A stretch of DNA of 64,000 nucleotides from Flavobacterium johnsoniae UW101 (lineage in GTDB: Bacteria > Bacteroidota > Bacteroidia > Flavobacteriales > Flavobacteriaceae): positions 2,170,001-2,234,000 of the forward strand of contig NC_009441.1 in the NCBI RefSeq assembly GCF_000016645.1, read 5' to 3'. Below, piece after piece: positions 43,071 through 51,992 of the stretch (positions are counted from its first letter, which is position 1; every line of letters starts with the position of its first letter). The notes beneath the pieces were generated by a model. That model worked only from the letters and a program-made list of their open reading frames with translations. It was not told the origin of the DNA and searched no databases. A program made the position numbers and the translations under genes.

Positions 43071-44357
43071 ATGTTATATAAAAGAAGTAGTCAGCTTTTT
43101 GCTGAAGCAGAAAAAGTAATTCCGGGAGGAGTAAATTCACCAGTAAGAGCCTTTAAAGCAGTTGGCGGAACTCCGATTTTTGTAAAAAGTGCTAAAGGCG
43201 CTTATTTATATGATGAAGACGGAAACAAATTAATAGATTACATCAACTCTTGGGGACCAATGGTTTTAGGCCACGCTTATCAGCCGGTTGTTGATGCTGT
43301 AATCGAAAAAGCAAAACTGGGTACTTCATTTGGAATGCCGACAGAATTGGAAACAGAAATCGCTGCTTTAGCCGTTTCTATGGTTCCAAATATTGACAAA
43401 ATACGTTTTGTAAATTCGGGTACAGAAGCTTGTATGAGCGCAATTCGTCTGGCTCGCGGATTTACAAAAAGAGATAAAATCATCAAATTTGCAGGTTGCT
43501 ATCACGGACATTCTGATTCATTCCTGATTCAGGCAGGAAGCGGTGCGGTAACTTTTGGATCTCCAAATAGTCCAGGGGTTACAGAAGGAACTGCAAAAGA
43601 TACTTTATTAGCGAAATACAATGATTTAGAGAATGTAAAAACTTTAATCGAAGCTAACAAAGGGGAAATTGCCGCTATCATTATTGAAGCTGTTGCTGGA
43701 AATATGGGTTGTATTCCACCAGCAGAAGGTTTCTTGCAAGGTTTAAGAGACTTATGTACAGCAAACGGAATTTTATTGATTTTTGATGAGGTAATGACTG
43801 GTTTCCGTTTAGCACGCGGCGGAGTTCAGGAATTATATGGAATTGATGCTGATATTGTGACTTTCGGAAAAGTTATTGGCGGCGGACTTCCTGTTGGAGC
43901 TTTTGCAGCACGCGAAGAAATCATGAATTATTTAGCTCCTCTTGGACCAGTTTATCAGGCAGGAACATTATCTGGAAATCCGTTAGCAATGGCTGCAGGA
44001 TATGCGATGTTAAAAGCTCTTGATAATGACAGAGAAATTTTTACTCGTTTAGAAGAAAAAACAGCATATTTAGAAGCAGGAATTGACAGAGTTTTAAAAG
44101 CAAACAATGTTGTGTTTACAATCAATAGAGTCGGTTCTATGATTTCAGTTCACTTTGATGCAGGTCCGGTGACAGATTTTAAAACTGCTGCAAAAGGAGA
44201 TAACGAAACGTTTAAGAAATTCTTCCACGGATTGCTGCAGGAAGGTGTATACATTGCGCCATCTGCATATGAAACATGGTTTATTACAGATGCTTTAACG
44301 TATGAAGATTTAGATTTTACAATTAATGCGATCGACAAGGTTTCGAAAACATTTTAA
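43071..44357 (+). CDS. hemL: Glutamate-1-semialdehyde 2,1-aminomutase
   Basis: A 428-residue class III aminotransferase-fold enzyme making 5-aminolevulinate for heme synthesis. Characteristic features: [24 protein letters not shown] at the N-terminus (given here residue by residue), [21 protein letters not shown] and the PLP lysine in [10 protein letters not shown] (about 267). Length is normal. It ends at a terminator at 44362-44392. Confidence 0.97.
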   Translation: MLYKRSSQLFAEAEKVIPGGVNSPVRAFKAVGGTPIFVKSAKGAYLYDEDGNKLIDYINSWGPMVLGHAYQPVVDAVIEKAKLGTSFGMPTELETEIAALAVSMVPNIDKIRFVNSGTEACMSAIRLARGFTKRDKIIKFAGCYHGHSDSFLIQAGSGAVTFGSPNSPGVTEGTAKDTLLAKYNDLENVKTLIEANKGEIAAIIIEAVAGNMGCIPPAEGFLQGLRDLCTANGILLIFDEVMTGFRLARGGVQELYGIDADIVTFGKVIGGGLPVGAFAAREEIMNYLAPLGPVYQAGTLSGNPLAMAAGYAMLKALDNDREIFTRLEEKTAYLEAGIDRVLKANNVVFTINRVGSMISVHFDAGPVTDFKTAAKGDNETFKKFFHGLLQEGVYIAPSAYETWFITDALTYEDLDFTINAIDKVSKTF

Positions 44358-44361
44358 TAAC

Positions 44362-44392
44362 AAAAAAAGAGGCTTTTAAAGCCTCTTTTTTT
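44362..44392. terminator. Bidirectional terminator after hemL
   Basis: AAAAAGAGGCTTTT and its complement with T runs on both sides, between two converging genes. Confidence 0.88.
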
Positions 44393-44397
44393 ATGGA

Positions 44398-45135
44398 TTA
44401 TTTTTTGTCTTTTCTGTGTTCTTTCATTTTGTCTTTATGCTCTTTTTGAATTGTGGTCCATTTTTTATATTGATCTGTATTCAAAATAGATTTCATTTTA
44501 GCATCATACGCTTTGTGATCTTCTTCCATTTGTTTTTTCATGGCTTTCTTGTCAGCATCTGTTGGCTGAATACCAGAATCTCTTCTGCTTTTTTTAAGCA
44601 TCGCCATTTTTGTACTTCTGTCAGATAAAAGTTCGCTGATTTGTTTTTGCTGATCTGCATTTAAATTTAAATCAGTTGTCAGTTTTTGTAAATGAGCCTG
44701 ATCGCGTTCCTGTGGTGATTTAAAATGACCTTTGTGATCTCCTTTATGATCTCTATAGTCTTTTTTCAAAGCCGTCCATTTTGTGTATTGATCAGCATTT
44801 AAAATGGCTTTCATTTTAGCATCAGCAGCGTCTTTATCAGCTTTCATTTGTTTTTTAAAAGCTTCTTTTTCTTCAGCAGTAGGTTTTGTTTTGTTGTTTT
44901 TTCTATCTTCTCTAAACTTTTCTGCTTTTGCACTTCTTTCAGCTAAAAGCTGTTTTACCTGTTCCTGTTGATTTTTATCTAAGTTCAAATCAGAAGTTAA
45001 TTTTTGCAAATGCTTCTCACTGCGTTGTTCCGGGGTTAATTTTTCGCGTTGATCTTTCGCCGGTTTCTGATTGATGTCTTGTGCAAAACTTACTATTCCA
45101 ACGAATAATAAAGCAGCAATAAATAATTTTTTCAT
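44398..45135 (-). CDS. Spy-like periplasmic protein with two repeats
   Basis: A 245-residue secreted protein. Signal peptide 1-18 (FAQ). Two copies of a roughly 95-residue helical unit (about 35-128 and 138-235) share H-L-Q-K-L-T-x-D-L-N-L-x-x-x-Q-Q, then L-L-x-x-R-S-x-K and D-Q-Y-x-K-W. The unit resembles Spy/CpxP-type or DUF4890-type helical proteins that bind unfolded proteins or metals. The neighbouring gene at 45301-45741 encodes one copy of the same unit, so the longer gene probably arose by internal duplication. Confidence 0.85.
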   Translation of the reverse strand: MKKLFIAALLFVGIVSFAQDINQKPAKDQREKLTPEQRSEKHLQKLTSDLNLDKNQQEQVKQLLAERSAKAEKFREDRKNNKTKPTAEEKEAFKKQMKADKDAADAKMKAILNADQYTKWTALKKDYRDHKGDHKGHFKSPQERDQAHLQKLTTDLNLNADQQKQISELLSDRSTKMAMLKKSRRDSGIQPTDADKKAMKKQMEEDHKAYDAKMKSILNTDQYKKWTTIQKEHKDKMKEHRKDKK

Positions 45136-45263
45136 TTTTCGTCTTTTTTTAAAGGTTTATAGCAATTAGACTTCTACAGGTTTATTAAGTTTAATGGCAT
45201 TTTCAGGTTTATCTTTTATTTAACAGAAAGTATTAAGAAAAATATAATGTCATTTAAAAAAAC

Positions 45264-45289
45264 AAAAAAGAGGCTTGCGGCCTCTTTTT
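45264..45289 (-). terminator. Terminator between the two Spy-like genes
   Basis: AAAAGAGGC ... GCCTCTTTTT stem with T-rich ends, 12 bases after the stop of the 45301-45741 gene; it suggests that the two Spy-like genes have separate promoters. Confidence 0.8.
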
Positions 45290-45300
45290 GTAAAAACTAA

Positions 45301-45741
45301 TTAGTTGTTTTCTTTTCTATATTCTCTCATTTTTTCTCTGGCTTTATCTTTATTTTTTTCTTGTAAAGTATGCCATTTTGTGTATTGATCTGCTGTTAAG
45401 ATTGTTTTCATTTTAGCATCGTTAGCATCTTTTTCTGCTTTTAGTTCATTTTTAAGAGCTTCTCTTTCGGCTGCAGTTGGTTTGGTGCCGCTGTCTCTTT
45501 TATCTTTTCTTTCTGCTCTTAGTTTTTCTGCTTTCGCACTTCTTTCTGCTAATAATTGTTTTACCTGAGCCTGCTGATTAGCATCTAAACTCAATTCAGA
45601 AGTCAGTTTTTGTAATTGCTTTTCATTACGTTGTTCCGGAGTCATTCTTTCTCTCTGTTCACGTTCCGGTTTTTGATCTGTGTCTTGTGCAAAGCCTGCT
45701 ATTCCAACAAATAACATTGCTGCGATAAATAATTTTTTCAT
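45301..45741 (-). CDS. Spy-like periplasmic protein, single repeat
   Basis: A 146-residue secreted protein, close to the N-terminal half of the 44398-45135 product (same signal peptide style, T-P-E-Q-R-N-E-K-Q-L-Q-K-L-T-S-E-L, L-L-A-E-R-S-A-K-A-E-K). Rich in Lys, Glu and Arg, all-helical. Role is inferred as periplasmic stress or metal response from family resemblance only. Confidence 0.85.
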   Translation of the reverse strand: MKKLFIAAMLFVGIAGFAQDTDQKPEREQRERMTPEQRNEKQLQKLTSELSLDANQQAQVKQLLAERSAKAEKLRAERKDKRDSGTKPTAAEREALKNELKAEKDANDAKMKTILTADQYTKWHTLQEKNKDKAREKMREYRKENN

Positions 45742-45911
45742 GATTTGTCTTTTTTAAGGTTATAGCGTTTAGACTATAATAAACTGAATTGGTTTAATTT
45801 ATATTGTTCAAATTGTTTATTTAACTTTTGAAAGAAGTAGTTTATGAAAGTTAACATTGAAAATATTTTCTTATTTTTAAGGTATCAACAAATTAAAATC
45901 CAGAAAACATT

Positions 45912-46913
45912 ATGAGCAAAATCGCCTTTTTCTCAACGCAGCCTTACGACAAAGCTTTCTTTAACAAATACAATGCTGACTTTGGTTTTGAATTAGATTT
46001 TTTCGAAACACAATTGAATCCGCAGACTGTAATTTTAATTGAAAATGCTGAAATTGTCTGTGTTTTCGTAAATGATATTGTAAACGAAACAGTAATAAAA
46101 CAATTGGCAGAAAAAAATGTAAAAATTATTGCATTGCGATGTGCGGGTTTTAATAATGTTGATCTGGATGCTGCAAAAAAGTACTGCCTTAAAGTCTGCC
46201 GTGTTCCTGCATATTCTCCACAAGCCGTTGCAGAACATGCAATGGCCATGATTTTGACTTTAAACAGAAAAACACATAAAGCTTATAACAGAGTTCGCGA
46301 ACAGAATTTTTCTCTAAACGGATTATTGGGGTTTGATTTGTTTGGAAAGACAATTGGAATTATTGGAACAGGAAATATAGGAAAAGCATTTTCTAAAATT
46401 GCTCTTGGTTTTGGCTGTAAAGTTTTGGCTTATGATATTGTTGAAAATGAAGAAATGAAAAAGGAAGGCGTATCTTTTGTTGGTTTAGAGGAGATTTTTA
46501 AATCAAGTGATATTATTTCGCTTCACTGCCCATTAAACGATCAGACGAAGCATGTGATTAATAAGACTTCGATTTCTTTTATGAAAGATAATGTAATGAT
46601 TATCAATACAAGCCGCGGCGGATTAATAGAAACTTCGAGTGTAATTGAAGGTTTAAAAGAAGGTAAAATAGGTTATTTAGGGATTGATGTTTACGAACAG
46701 GAAGAAAAACTGTTCTTTAGAGATTTATCAGCAGATATTATTCAGGATGATGCAATTCAGCGTTTAATGAGTTTTCCAAATGTTTTGGTAACGGCGCATC
46801 AGGCATTTTTTACTAATGAAGCTTTAACCCAGATCGCTTTGGTGACTTTTAATAATATAAAATCATTGCTGGAGAAAAACGATATTGAAAATAAAACAGC
46901 TCTGCTGGTTTAA
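45912..46913 (+). CDS. ldhA: D-lactate dehydrogenase-like 2-hydroxyacid dehydrogenase
   Basis: A 333-residue enzyme of the fermentative D-lactate dehydrogenase type. The Rossmann motif is G-I-I-G-T-G-N-I-G (about 150). Catalytic residues: Arg in N-T-S-R-G-G, Glu in D-V-Y-E-Q-E-E and His in T-A-H-Q-A-F-F-T-N-E-A-L, a stretch typical of LdhA. It reduces pyruvate to D-lactate with NADH. Not close to the other dehydrogenase at 39515. Confidence 0.88.
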   Translation: MSKIAFFSTQPYDKAFFNKYNADFGFELDFFETQLNPQTVILIENAEIVCVFVNDIVNETVIKQLAEKNVKIIALRCAGFNNVDLDAAKKYCLKVCRVPAYSPQAVAEHAMAMILTLNRKTHKAYNRVREQNFSLNGLLGFDLFGKTIGIIGTGNIGKAFSKIALGFGCKVLAYDIVENEEMKKEGVSFVGLEEIFKSSDIISLHCPLNDQTKHVINKTSISFMKDNVMIINTSRGGLIETSSVIEGLKEGKIGYLGIDVYEQEEKLFFRDLSADIIQDDAIQRLMSFPNVLVTAHQAFFTNEALTQIALVTFNNIKSLLEKNDIENKTALLV

Positions 46914-46986
46914 ATTATGTAGGCGTAAACTCGGTTTCAAAAAACTGCTAAGTTTGGAAGGAATTTATAATTTAAAAAATCAGATT

Positions 46987-47583
46987 ATGAGAAATAAAAT
47001 CCTAATTCTAGTTACAATTCTGGCATTATATTCATGTCAGAATAAAAATGATTCAAAAAATATTGTCAAAACAATTGTTCAGGATACTTTATCTAAAACA
47101 ATAGGGGGAACAGCAAATTTAAGCGATGCTCCGCCAAGAGATGATAAAGCAGTAGAGCTGATACGAAAACAATTGAATGTTTTATTAAAAAAAGATATTC
47201 CTGCAATGACAAAAGAAGATCGTTATTTTTATTACGAAGAATTTGATTTGAATAACGATAAGAAAAACGAGTATTTTGTTGGGTTTTCTAATTCTTATTT
47301 CTGCGGAAGCGGAGGCTGTTCCGGATATATTTTAAATAACGATGGAAGTGTAATTAATCATTTTACCGTGACCGATTTTCCAATTTATGTTACGACTTCT
47401 TCTACTGAAAAGTTTTATGATCTTTTGATGAAAAGCGGCGGTTTATTTCATCATATAAAAATGAAAAACGGAAAATATCCTTCGATTCCATCTATAGAAG
47501 AAAAATGGAAAGGAGATGTTCCTAAAGAAACTACCAAGGTTTTGGATATCAATGATAAAAAGTATGAAAAATATTCGTTCTAA
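46987..47583 (+). CDS. Lipoprotein of unknown function
   Basis: A 198-residue predicted lipoprotein; the ATG at 46987 opens a signal peptide with lipobox (LYSC, Cys about 17), whereas the longer frame would run back into the dehydrogenase gene. The mature region contains a D-L-N-N-D-K-K-N-E-Y stretch like an EF-hand/VCBS-type loop and a C-G-S-G-G-C motif, which is seen in small secreted proteins that read aspartate-rich calcium loops. No specific function. Confidence 0.75.
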   Translation: MRNKILILVTILALYSCQNKNDSKNIVKTIVQDTLSKTIGGTANLSDAPPRDDKAVELIRKQLNVLLKKDIPAMTKEDRYFYYEEFDLNNDKKNEYFVGFSNSYFCGSGGCSGYILNNDGSVINHFTVTDFPIYVTTSSTEKFYDLLMKSGGLFHHIKMKNGKYPSIPSIEEKWKGDVPKETTKVLDINDKKYEKYSF

Positions 47584-47588
47584 AAAGA

Positions 47589-47621
47589 AAACCCGACAGG
47601 TTTTTAAAACCTGTCGGGTTT
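47589..47621. terminator. 33-bp hairpin repeat, second copy
   Basis: Identical to 15193-15225 (AAACCCGACAGGTTTT, T, complement). It separates the converging lipoprotein gene and lysS. Confidence 0.75.
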
Positions 47622-47647
47622 GAATATTATAAGATCCAATTTGGAAT

Positions 47648-49351
47648 TTAACCAACTAGTTCCACAAATTTAAACTCTCCGTCAACAACAACTTTAGTTA
47701 AACCGTGTTTAGATAAGTTTTTCATAGACGCATCCCATTTTTTACCGCTTAAGTTAGCTGTAATTTTTAGCTGCGTTAAATCCATTCTATTTTCATTTTT
47801 CGTAAGCAGGTCAATGATAAATTTTTCTTCATCAGAAAGTTCAATCTGAGCTTGTTTTTTCTCAGGACGCATTTGAGGGAACAATAAAACTTCCTGAATA
47901 GAAGCATTGTTTGTTAAATACATAATTAAACGATCCATTCCAATTCCCATTCCAGATGTTGGAGGCATACCGTACTCAAGTGCTCTTAAGAAATCTTCGT
48001 CGATAATTCCGTTTGCTTCGTCATCACCTTTTTCAGAAAGACGCATTTGGTCTTCAAAACGCTCTCTTTGATCGATTGGGTCATTTAATTCAGAATATGC
48101 ATTTGCAATTTCTTTACCGCAAACCATTAATTCAAAACGCTCAGTCAAATCTGGATTATCTCTGTGTTCTTTACAAAGCGGAGACATTTCTTTTGGATAA
48201 TCTGTAATGAAAGTTGGCTGAATATAATTTCCTTCACATTTAGCTCCAAAAATCTCATCAATTAATTTTCCTTTACCCATTGTTTCGTCAACCTCGATTC
48301 CCATTCCTCTAGCCGCTTCAAACAATTCTTGTTCTGTTTTTCCAGAAATGTCGAAACCAGTAAAATGCTTGATAGAGTCTGTCATTGTAACACGTGCATA
48401 AGGCGCTTTAAAGTTGATTTTGTGCTCGCCAAAAGTAACTTCGCTAGTTCCGTTAACAGCAATTGCACAATGCTCTAGTAAACCTTCAGCAAATTCCATC
48501 ATCCAGTTGTAGTCTTTATAAGCTACATATATTTCCATTGCAGTAAACTCAGGATTATGCGTTCTGTCCATACCTTCGTTACGGAAGTTTCTAGAGAACT
48601 CATAAACACCTTCGAATCCACCAACAATTAATCTTTTTAAATACAACTCATTCGCAATACGCATGTAAAGCGGAATATCAAGTGAGTTATGGTGCGTAAT
48701 AAATGGTCTTGCCGAAGCTCCACCAGGAATTGACTGTAAAACCGGAGTATCAACTTCAAGATATCCAGCATCGTTAAAATAACCACGCATTGCAGTAAAT
48801 AACTTTGTACGTTTAATAAACGTTTCTTTTACCTGCGGATTTACAGTTAAATCTACATAACGCATTCTATAACGCAATTCAGCATCGTTGAAAGCATCGT
48901 GTACATTTCCGTCTTCGTCAACTTTTGGTAAAGGTAACGGACGTAATGTTTTGCTTAAGAAAGTAAAGCCGGTTACACGAATACATTTTGCTCCAACTTG
49001 TGTAGTAAACAATTCACCTTCAATACCAATAAAATCTCCTAAATCGGTTAATTTTTTGAATACTTGGTTGTATAAAGTTTTATCATCGCCTTCGCATAAA
49101 ACATCACGGTTTACGTACAATTGAATACGTCCTTCGCTGTCTTGTAATTCAGCAAAACAAGCTTTACCCTGATCACGAACACTCATCAAACGTCCCGCAA
49201 CGATAACCTTCTTACCTTCCTCAAAAGTTTCCTTTATCTGCTTCGAAGTATGATTTACAGGAAAAAGATTAGCTGGATAAGGATTGATTCCCAGATTGCG
49301 TAAGTTTTGAAGTTTTTCTCTTCTGATGATTTCTTGTTCTGATAATGCCAT
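47648..49351 (-). CDS. lysS: Lysyl-tRNA synthetase, class II
   Basis: A 567-residue lysine-tRNA ligase. The OB-fold anticodon domain (about 55-150, V-A-G-R-L-M-S-V-R-D-Q-G-K) is followed by the class II catalytic domain with motif 2 F-R-N-E-G-M-D-R-T-H-N-P-E-F and motif 3 G-M-G-I-G-M-D-R-L. A roughly 65-residue C-terminal extension beyond the usual end (after about 500) is a feature of the Bacteroidota enzyme. A TATCTTTG -7 element (49376-49383, minus) lies 25 bases upstream. Confidence 0.97.
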   Translation of the reverse strand: MALSEQEIIRREKLQNLRNLGINPYPANLFPVNHTSKQIKETFEEGKKVIVAGRLMSVRDQGKACFAELQDSEGRIQLYVNRDVLCEGDDKTLYNQVFKKLTDLGDFIGIEGELFTTQVGAKCIRVTGFTFLSKTLRPLPLPKVDEDGNVHDAFNDAELRYRMRYVDLTVNPQVKETFIKRTKLFTAMRGYFNDAGYLEVDTPVLQSIPGGASARPFITHHNSLDIPLYMRIANELYLKRLIVGGFEGVYEFSRNFRNEGMDRTHNPEFTAMEIYVAYKDYNWMMEFAEGLLEHCAIAVNGTSEVTFGEHKINFKAPYARVTMTDSIKHFTGFDISGKTEQELFEAARGMGIEVDETMGKGKLIDEIFGAKCEGNYIQPTFITDYPKEMSPLCKEHRDNPDLTERFELMVCGKEIANAYSELNDPIDQRERFEDQMRLSEKGDDEANGIIDEDFLRALEYGMPPTSGMGIGMDRLIMYLTNNASIQEVLLFPQMRPEKKQAQIELSDEEKFIIDLLTKNENRMDLTQLKITANLSGKKWDASMKNLSKHGLTKVVVDGEFKFVELVG

Positions 49352-49375
49352 TTTGTGCTCTATTTTTTAAGTGTG

Positions 49376-49383
49376 CAAAGATA
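49376..49383 (-). promoter_or_regulatory. -7 element of lysS
   Basis: The minus strand reads TATCTTTG, an exact match to TAnnTTTG, 25 bases before the start codon. Confidence 0.5.
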
Positions 49384-49390
49384 AAGAAAA

Positions 49391-49425
49391 GAATGCAGAA
49401 TTTAGAATGCAGATTTTAGATTTTT
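49391..49425. repeat. Heptamer-period repeat upstream of lysS
   Basis: GAATGCA, GAATTTA, GAATGCA, GATTTTA, GATTTTT units with a regular 7-base period. Confidence 0.6.
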
Positions 49426-49450
49426 TGCAGCATCAATTTATTGGGGTTCA

Positions 49451-49537
49451 ACCACCTTTAGTCCCGCTATCCGCTTGTATCTTTTCTTCCCTAAAGAAGG
49501 GAAAAAAAGGATACCGCTTCTATCGGGGCTGGACTAG
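49451..49537. repeat. Imperfect palindromic element
   Basis: TAGTCCCGC...GCTTGTATC on the left and GGATACCGCTTC...GGACTA on the right face each other around a small TTCCC/GGGAA stem (49487-49503). No ORF of note. It looks like another dispersed palindromic repeat. Confidence 0.5.
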
Positions 49538-49602
49538 ATGTTTTGTTTTTGGGATGTGTTTTATTGTTGGGTAAAATATTTCTGTAAGAAATAAACGTAG
49601 AA

Positions 49603-49646
49603 AAACTTACTATCTTAGCTTCTTAAAACCTTAGCCACTTAAAAAT
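49603..49646. repeat. Heptamer-period repeat
   Basis: Units CTTACTA, TCTTAGC, TTCTTAA, CCTTAGC and CACTTAA lie immediately before the lipoprotein gene at 49649; they resemble the array at 15376-15416. Confidence 0.55.
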
Positions 49647-49648
49647 AA

Positions 49649-50374
49649 ATGAAATATTTATCGATTTTTCTACTACTGGTTTCTTTTATCAGTTGTCAAG
49701 TTACTGAAACTATTACAATCAATCCAGACGGAAGCGGTGTTGTAGAAATGAAACAAGATCGAGAAGAAAACAGCTATATGCGGCTTGCAGGCGAAGAATA
49801 TACTAAGGAGAATGTTTTTAAGGATACAACTTATATTTTTAAGGATTACATTAATAAATACAATGAAAACTTTTTGAAATATCTGCCGGAAGAACAGCAG
49901 TTATTTCAAAAATATGCCAATGTAAAAGTGCATACCAAAAGAAGTTCTTTTGAAAAAGAATATAAAAATGAGTTTGTCCTTCATTTCAATACAGTTTCGG
50001 AAATTCCGGATTTGTATAAAACGGAAGATTATGCATCAGATATTGAGCATAATTATGCCTTAAGTGCAGAAAATCATTATTTCAGAATTGGTTATAATTT
50101 TGACGGAAAAACGTTCAGCCGTTTGGTTACGATTATAAATGAAACAGAGCTGGAAAAAGCAAAAAAACAATCTAAGGAATTCAACGCTAAATATGGAGCT
50201 TTAAAACTGGTACAATCATACGTTTTAAATTATCATTTCCCCAGAAATATAAAATCAGTTTCTAATTCAAAAGCTTTTATTAGTGCAGACAAAAGATCTT
50301 TAACCTTAGAATTTCTGCTTTCAGATTGTTTGCAAGATCCTGAAATGACAAATTTAAAAGTGGTTTTAGAATAA
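49649..50374 (+). CDS. Lipoprotein, paralogue of the next gene
   Basis: A 241-residue predicted lipoprotein (lipobox FISC, Cys about 16). The mature start Q-V-T-E-T-I-T-I-N-P-D-G-S-G-V-V-E-M-K parallels T-F-T-E-N-I-T-I-N-D-N-G-T-G-K-F of the product at 50501, and both end with a K-x-V-S-N-x-x-A-x-x-S-x-D-x-R-S-x-T pattern. They are paralogues of one unknown family. Confidence 0.8.
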   Translation: MKYLSIFLLLVSFISCQVTETITINPDGSGVVEMKQDREENSYMRLAGEEYTKENVFKDTTYIFKDYINKYNENFLKYLPEEQQLFQKYANVKVHTKRSSFEKEYKNEFVLHFNTVSEIPDLYKTEDYASDIEHNYALSAENHYFRIGYNFDGKTFSRLVTIINETELEKAKKQSKEFNAKYGALKLVQSYVLNYHFPRNIKSVSNSKAFISADKRSLTLEFLLSDCLQDPEMTNLKVVLE

Positions 50375-50475
50375 ATTCATCTGCACGTTATCATTACATC
50401 TGGAAAATCCATGAGCTATTTTTTCGCCTAAACGATTAAACAAATCAACAATTAAACAATTCAAAATAGACTTCG

Positions 50476-50483
50476 TATCTTTG
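50476..50483 (+). promoter_or_regulatory. -7 element for the second lipoprotein gene
   Basis: TATCTTTG, exact consensus, 17 bases before the ATG at 50501. Confidence 0.5.
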
Positions 50484-50500
50484 ATAAAAATTGTACTACG

Positions 50501-51253
50501 ATGAAATTATACAAATTATTTGCTTTTTGTTTTTTATTAGCAACTCTAACGAGCTGCACTTTTACTGAAAATATTACAATTAACGATAACGGAACCGGAA
50601 AATTCTCTGTAGATATGGACGGTTCGGCTTTAATGGAAATGGCAGGCGACCAGATAGGAAATCAAATGGGAGCTGATGCAAAAAAAGAGATCGATTCTAG
50701 TTTTACTTTCAAACAATTATTTGACGAGAAAAAAGACAGTATTGCAAAACTATCACCCGAGGCTCAAAAAGAAATTAAAAAACTCGAAAATTTTGTAGTT
50801 AATACTAAAATGAGTTCTGAGAAAAAGCAATTTTTAATGACGTTGTCGACTGACTTTAAAAATGTAAACGAAATGCAGGATATTCTGCAAACACTCAGCA
50901 CACTTCAAAAACTAGAAGGCGGTGCAGCGGCATCTCCTTTTGGAAGTGGTTTTGGAGACAATAACAGTAAATTAAGTTATAGTTACGACGGGAAAAAATT
51001 CACCAGAAAAGCAGTTATTGATGCGCAAAAAAAGGCACAAAAACCGAAAGATTCTGCCGGAGATATGTCTAAAATGATGTTTGCTTCTTCAACTTATGTG
51101 GTAAAATATAATTTCCCAAAAAAGATAAAAAAAGTATCCAATCCAAACGCTTTATTCAGCGACGACCGAAAATCAATTACAATTCAATACCCTTTCACGG
51201 ATTATATGGAGAATCCTGACAAACTTAACTTTGATGTTGAGTTTGAAAAATAA
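50501..51253 (+). CDS. Lipoprotein, paralogue of 49649-50374
   Basis: A 250-residue predicted lipoprotein (lipobox LTSC, Cys about 19). The beta-rich core T-E-N-I-T-I-N-D-N-G-T-G and the C-terminal Y-N-F-P-K-K-I-K-K-V-S-N-P-N-A match its paralogue. It is followed after 5 bases by lipB, so the two are probably read together. Function unknown. Confidence 0.82.
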   Translation: MKLYKLFAFCFLLATLTSCTFTENITINDNGTGKFSVDMDGSALMEMAGDQIGNQMGADAKKEIDSSFTFKQLFDEKKDSIAKLSPEAQKEIKKLENFVVNTKMSSEKKQFLMTLSTDFKNVNEMQDILQTLSTLQKLEGGAAASPFGSGFGDNNSKLSYSYDGKKFTRKAVIDAQKKAQKPKDSAGDMSKMMFASSTYVVKYNFPKKIKKVSNPNALFSDDRKSITIQYPFTDYMENPDKLNFDVEFEK

Positions 51254-51258
51254 TTAAA

Positions 51259-51957
51259 ATGAATAAAAAAATTCAACTTCAGGATCTGGGAAACAGAGAC
51301 TATAAATCGACTTGGGAATATCAGGAAGAACTTTTTCAGGATATTGTCGATTTAAAAATCAAGAACAGAAGAGAAGAACTGGACTTGCCAACATCCAATT
51401 ATTTATTGTTTGTTGAGCATCCGCATGTTTATACTTTAGGTAAAAGCGGCGATTTAGAAAACTTATTATTAAACGAAAAACAGCTAGAAGCAAAAGGAGC
51501 AGCTTTTTATAAAATTAATCGCGGCGGTGATATCACATATCACGGACCGGGACAAATTGTTGGATATCCAATTCTGGACTTAGAAAATTTCTTTACGGAT
51601 ATTCATAAATACCTGCGTTTACTTGAAGAATCTATGATTCTGACTCTGGCAGAATACGGATTAGAATCTGGCAGAAGCGAGGGCGAAACAGGAGTCTGGC
51701 TGGGAGTTGGAACTCCGTTTGCACGTAAAATATGCGCAATGGGCGTTCGTGCTTCGCGCTGGGTAACAATGCACGGATTTGCTTTAAATGTAAATGTAGA
51801 TTTAGGTTATTTTGATAATATTATTCCGTGCGGCATTCGTGGAAAAGGTGTTACGTCTTTAAACGTTGAACTTGGCGTAGAAAAAGTAGATGAAGACGAA
51901 GTAAAGTCTAAAATCATAAAACATTTAACCCATTTGTTTGAAGCTGAAATAGTTTAA
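51259..51957 (+). CDS. lipB: Octanoyltransferase (lipoate biosynthesis)
   Basis: A 232-residue LipB. It moves octanoyl from acyl carrier protein to lipoyl-dependent enzymes. The signature R-G-G-D-I-T-Y-H-G-P-G-Q is at about 92-103; the catalytic Cys and Lys are in I-I-P-C-G-I-R-G-K-G-V-T-S-L and the neighbouring C-A-M-G-V-R-A-S-R-W region fits the fold. It ends at a terminator at 51962-51992. Confidence 0.95.
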   Translation: MNKKIQLQDLGNRDYKSTWEYQEELFQDIVDLKIKNRREELDLPTSNYLLFVEHPHVYTLGKSGDLENLLLNEKQLEAKGAAFYKINRGGDITYHGPGQIVGYPILDLENFFTDIHKYLRLLEESMILTLAEYGLESGRSEGETGVWLGVGTPFARKICAMGVRASRWVTMHGFALNVNVDLGYFDNIIPCGIRGKGVTSLNVELGVEKVDEDEVKSKIIKHLTHLFEAEIV

Positions 51958-51961
51958 AATA

Positions 51962-51992
51962 AAAAAGACTTATCATTTTGATAAGTCTTTTT
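51962..51992. terminator. Bidirectional terminator between lipB and rnhB
   Basis: AAAAAGACTTATCA and its complement with T runs, between converging genes. Confidence 0.88.

Noticed and set aside
46885..46986. Longer frame of the lipoprotein reaching back into the D-lactate dehydrogenase gene
   Set aside because: The internal ATG at 46987 opens the signal peptide with lipobox.
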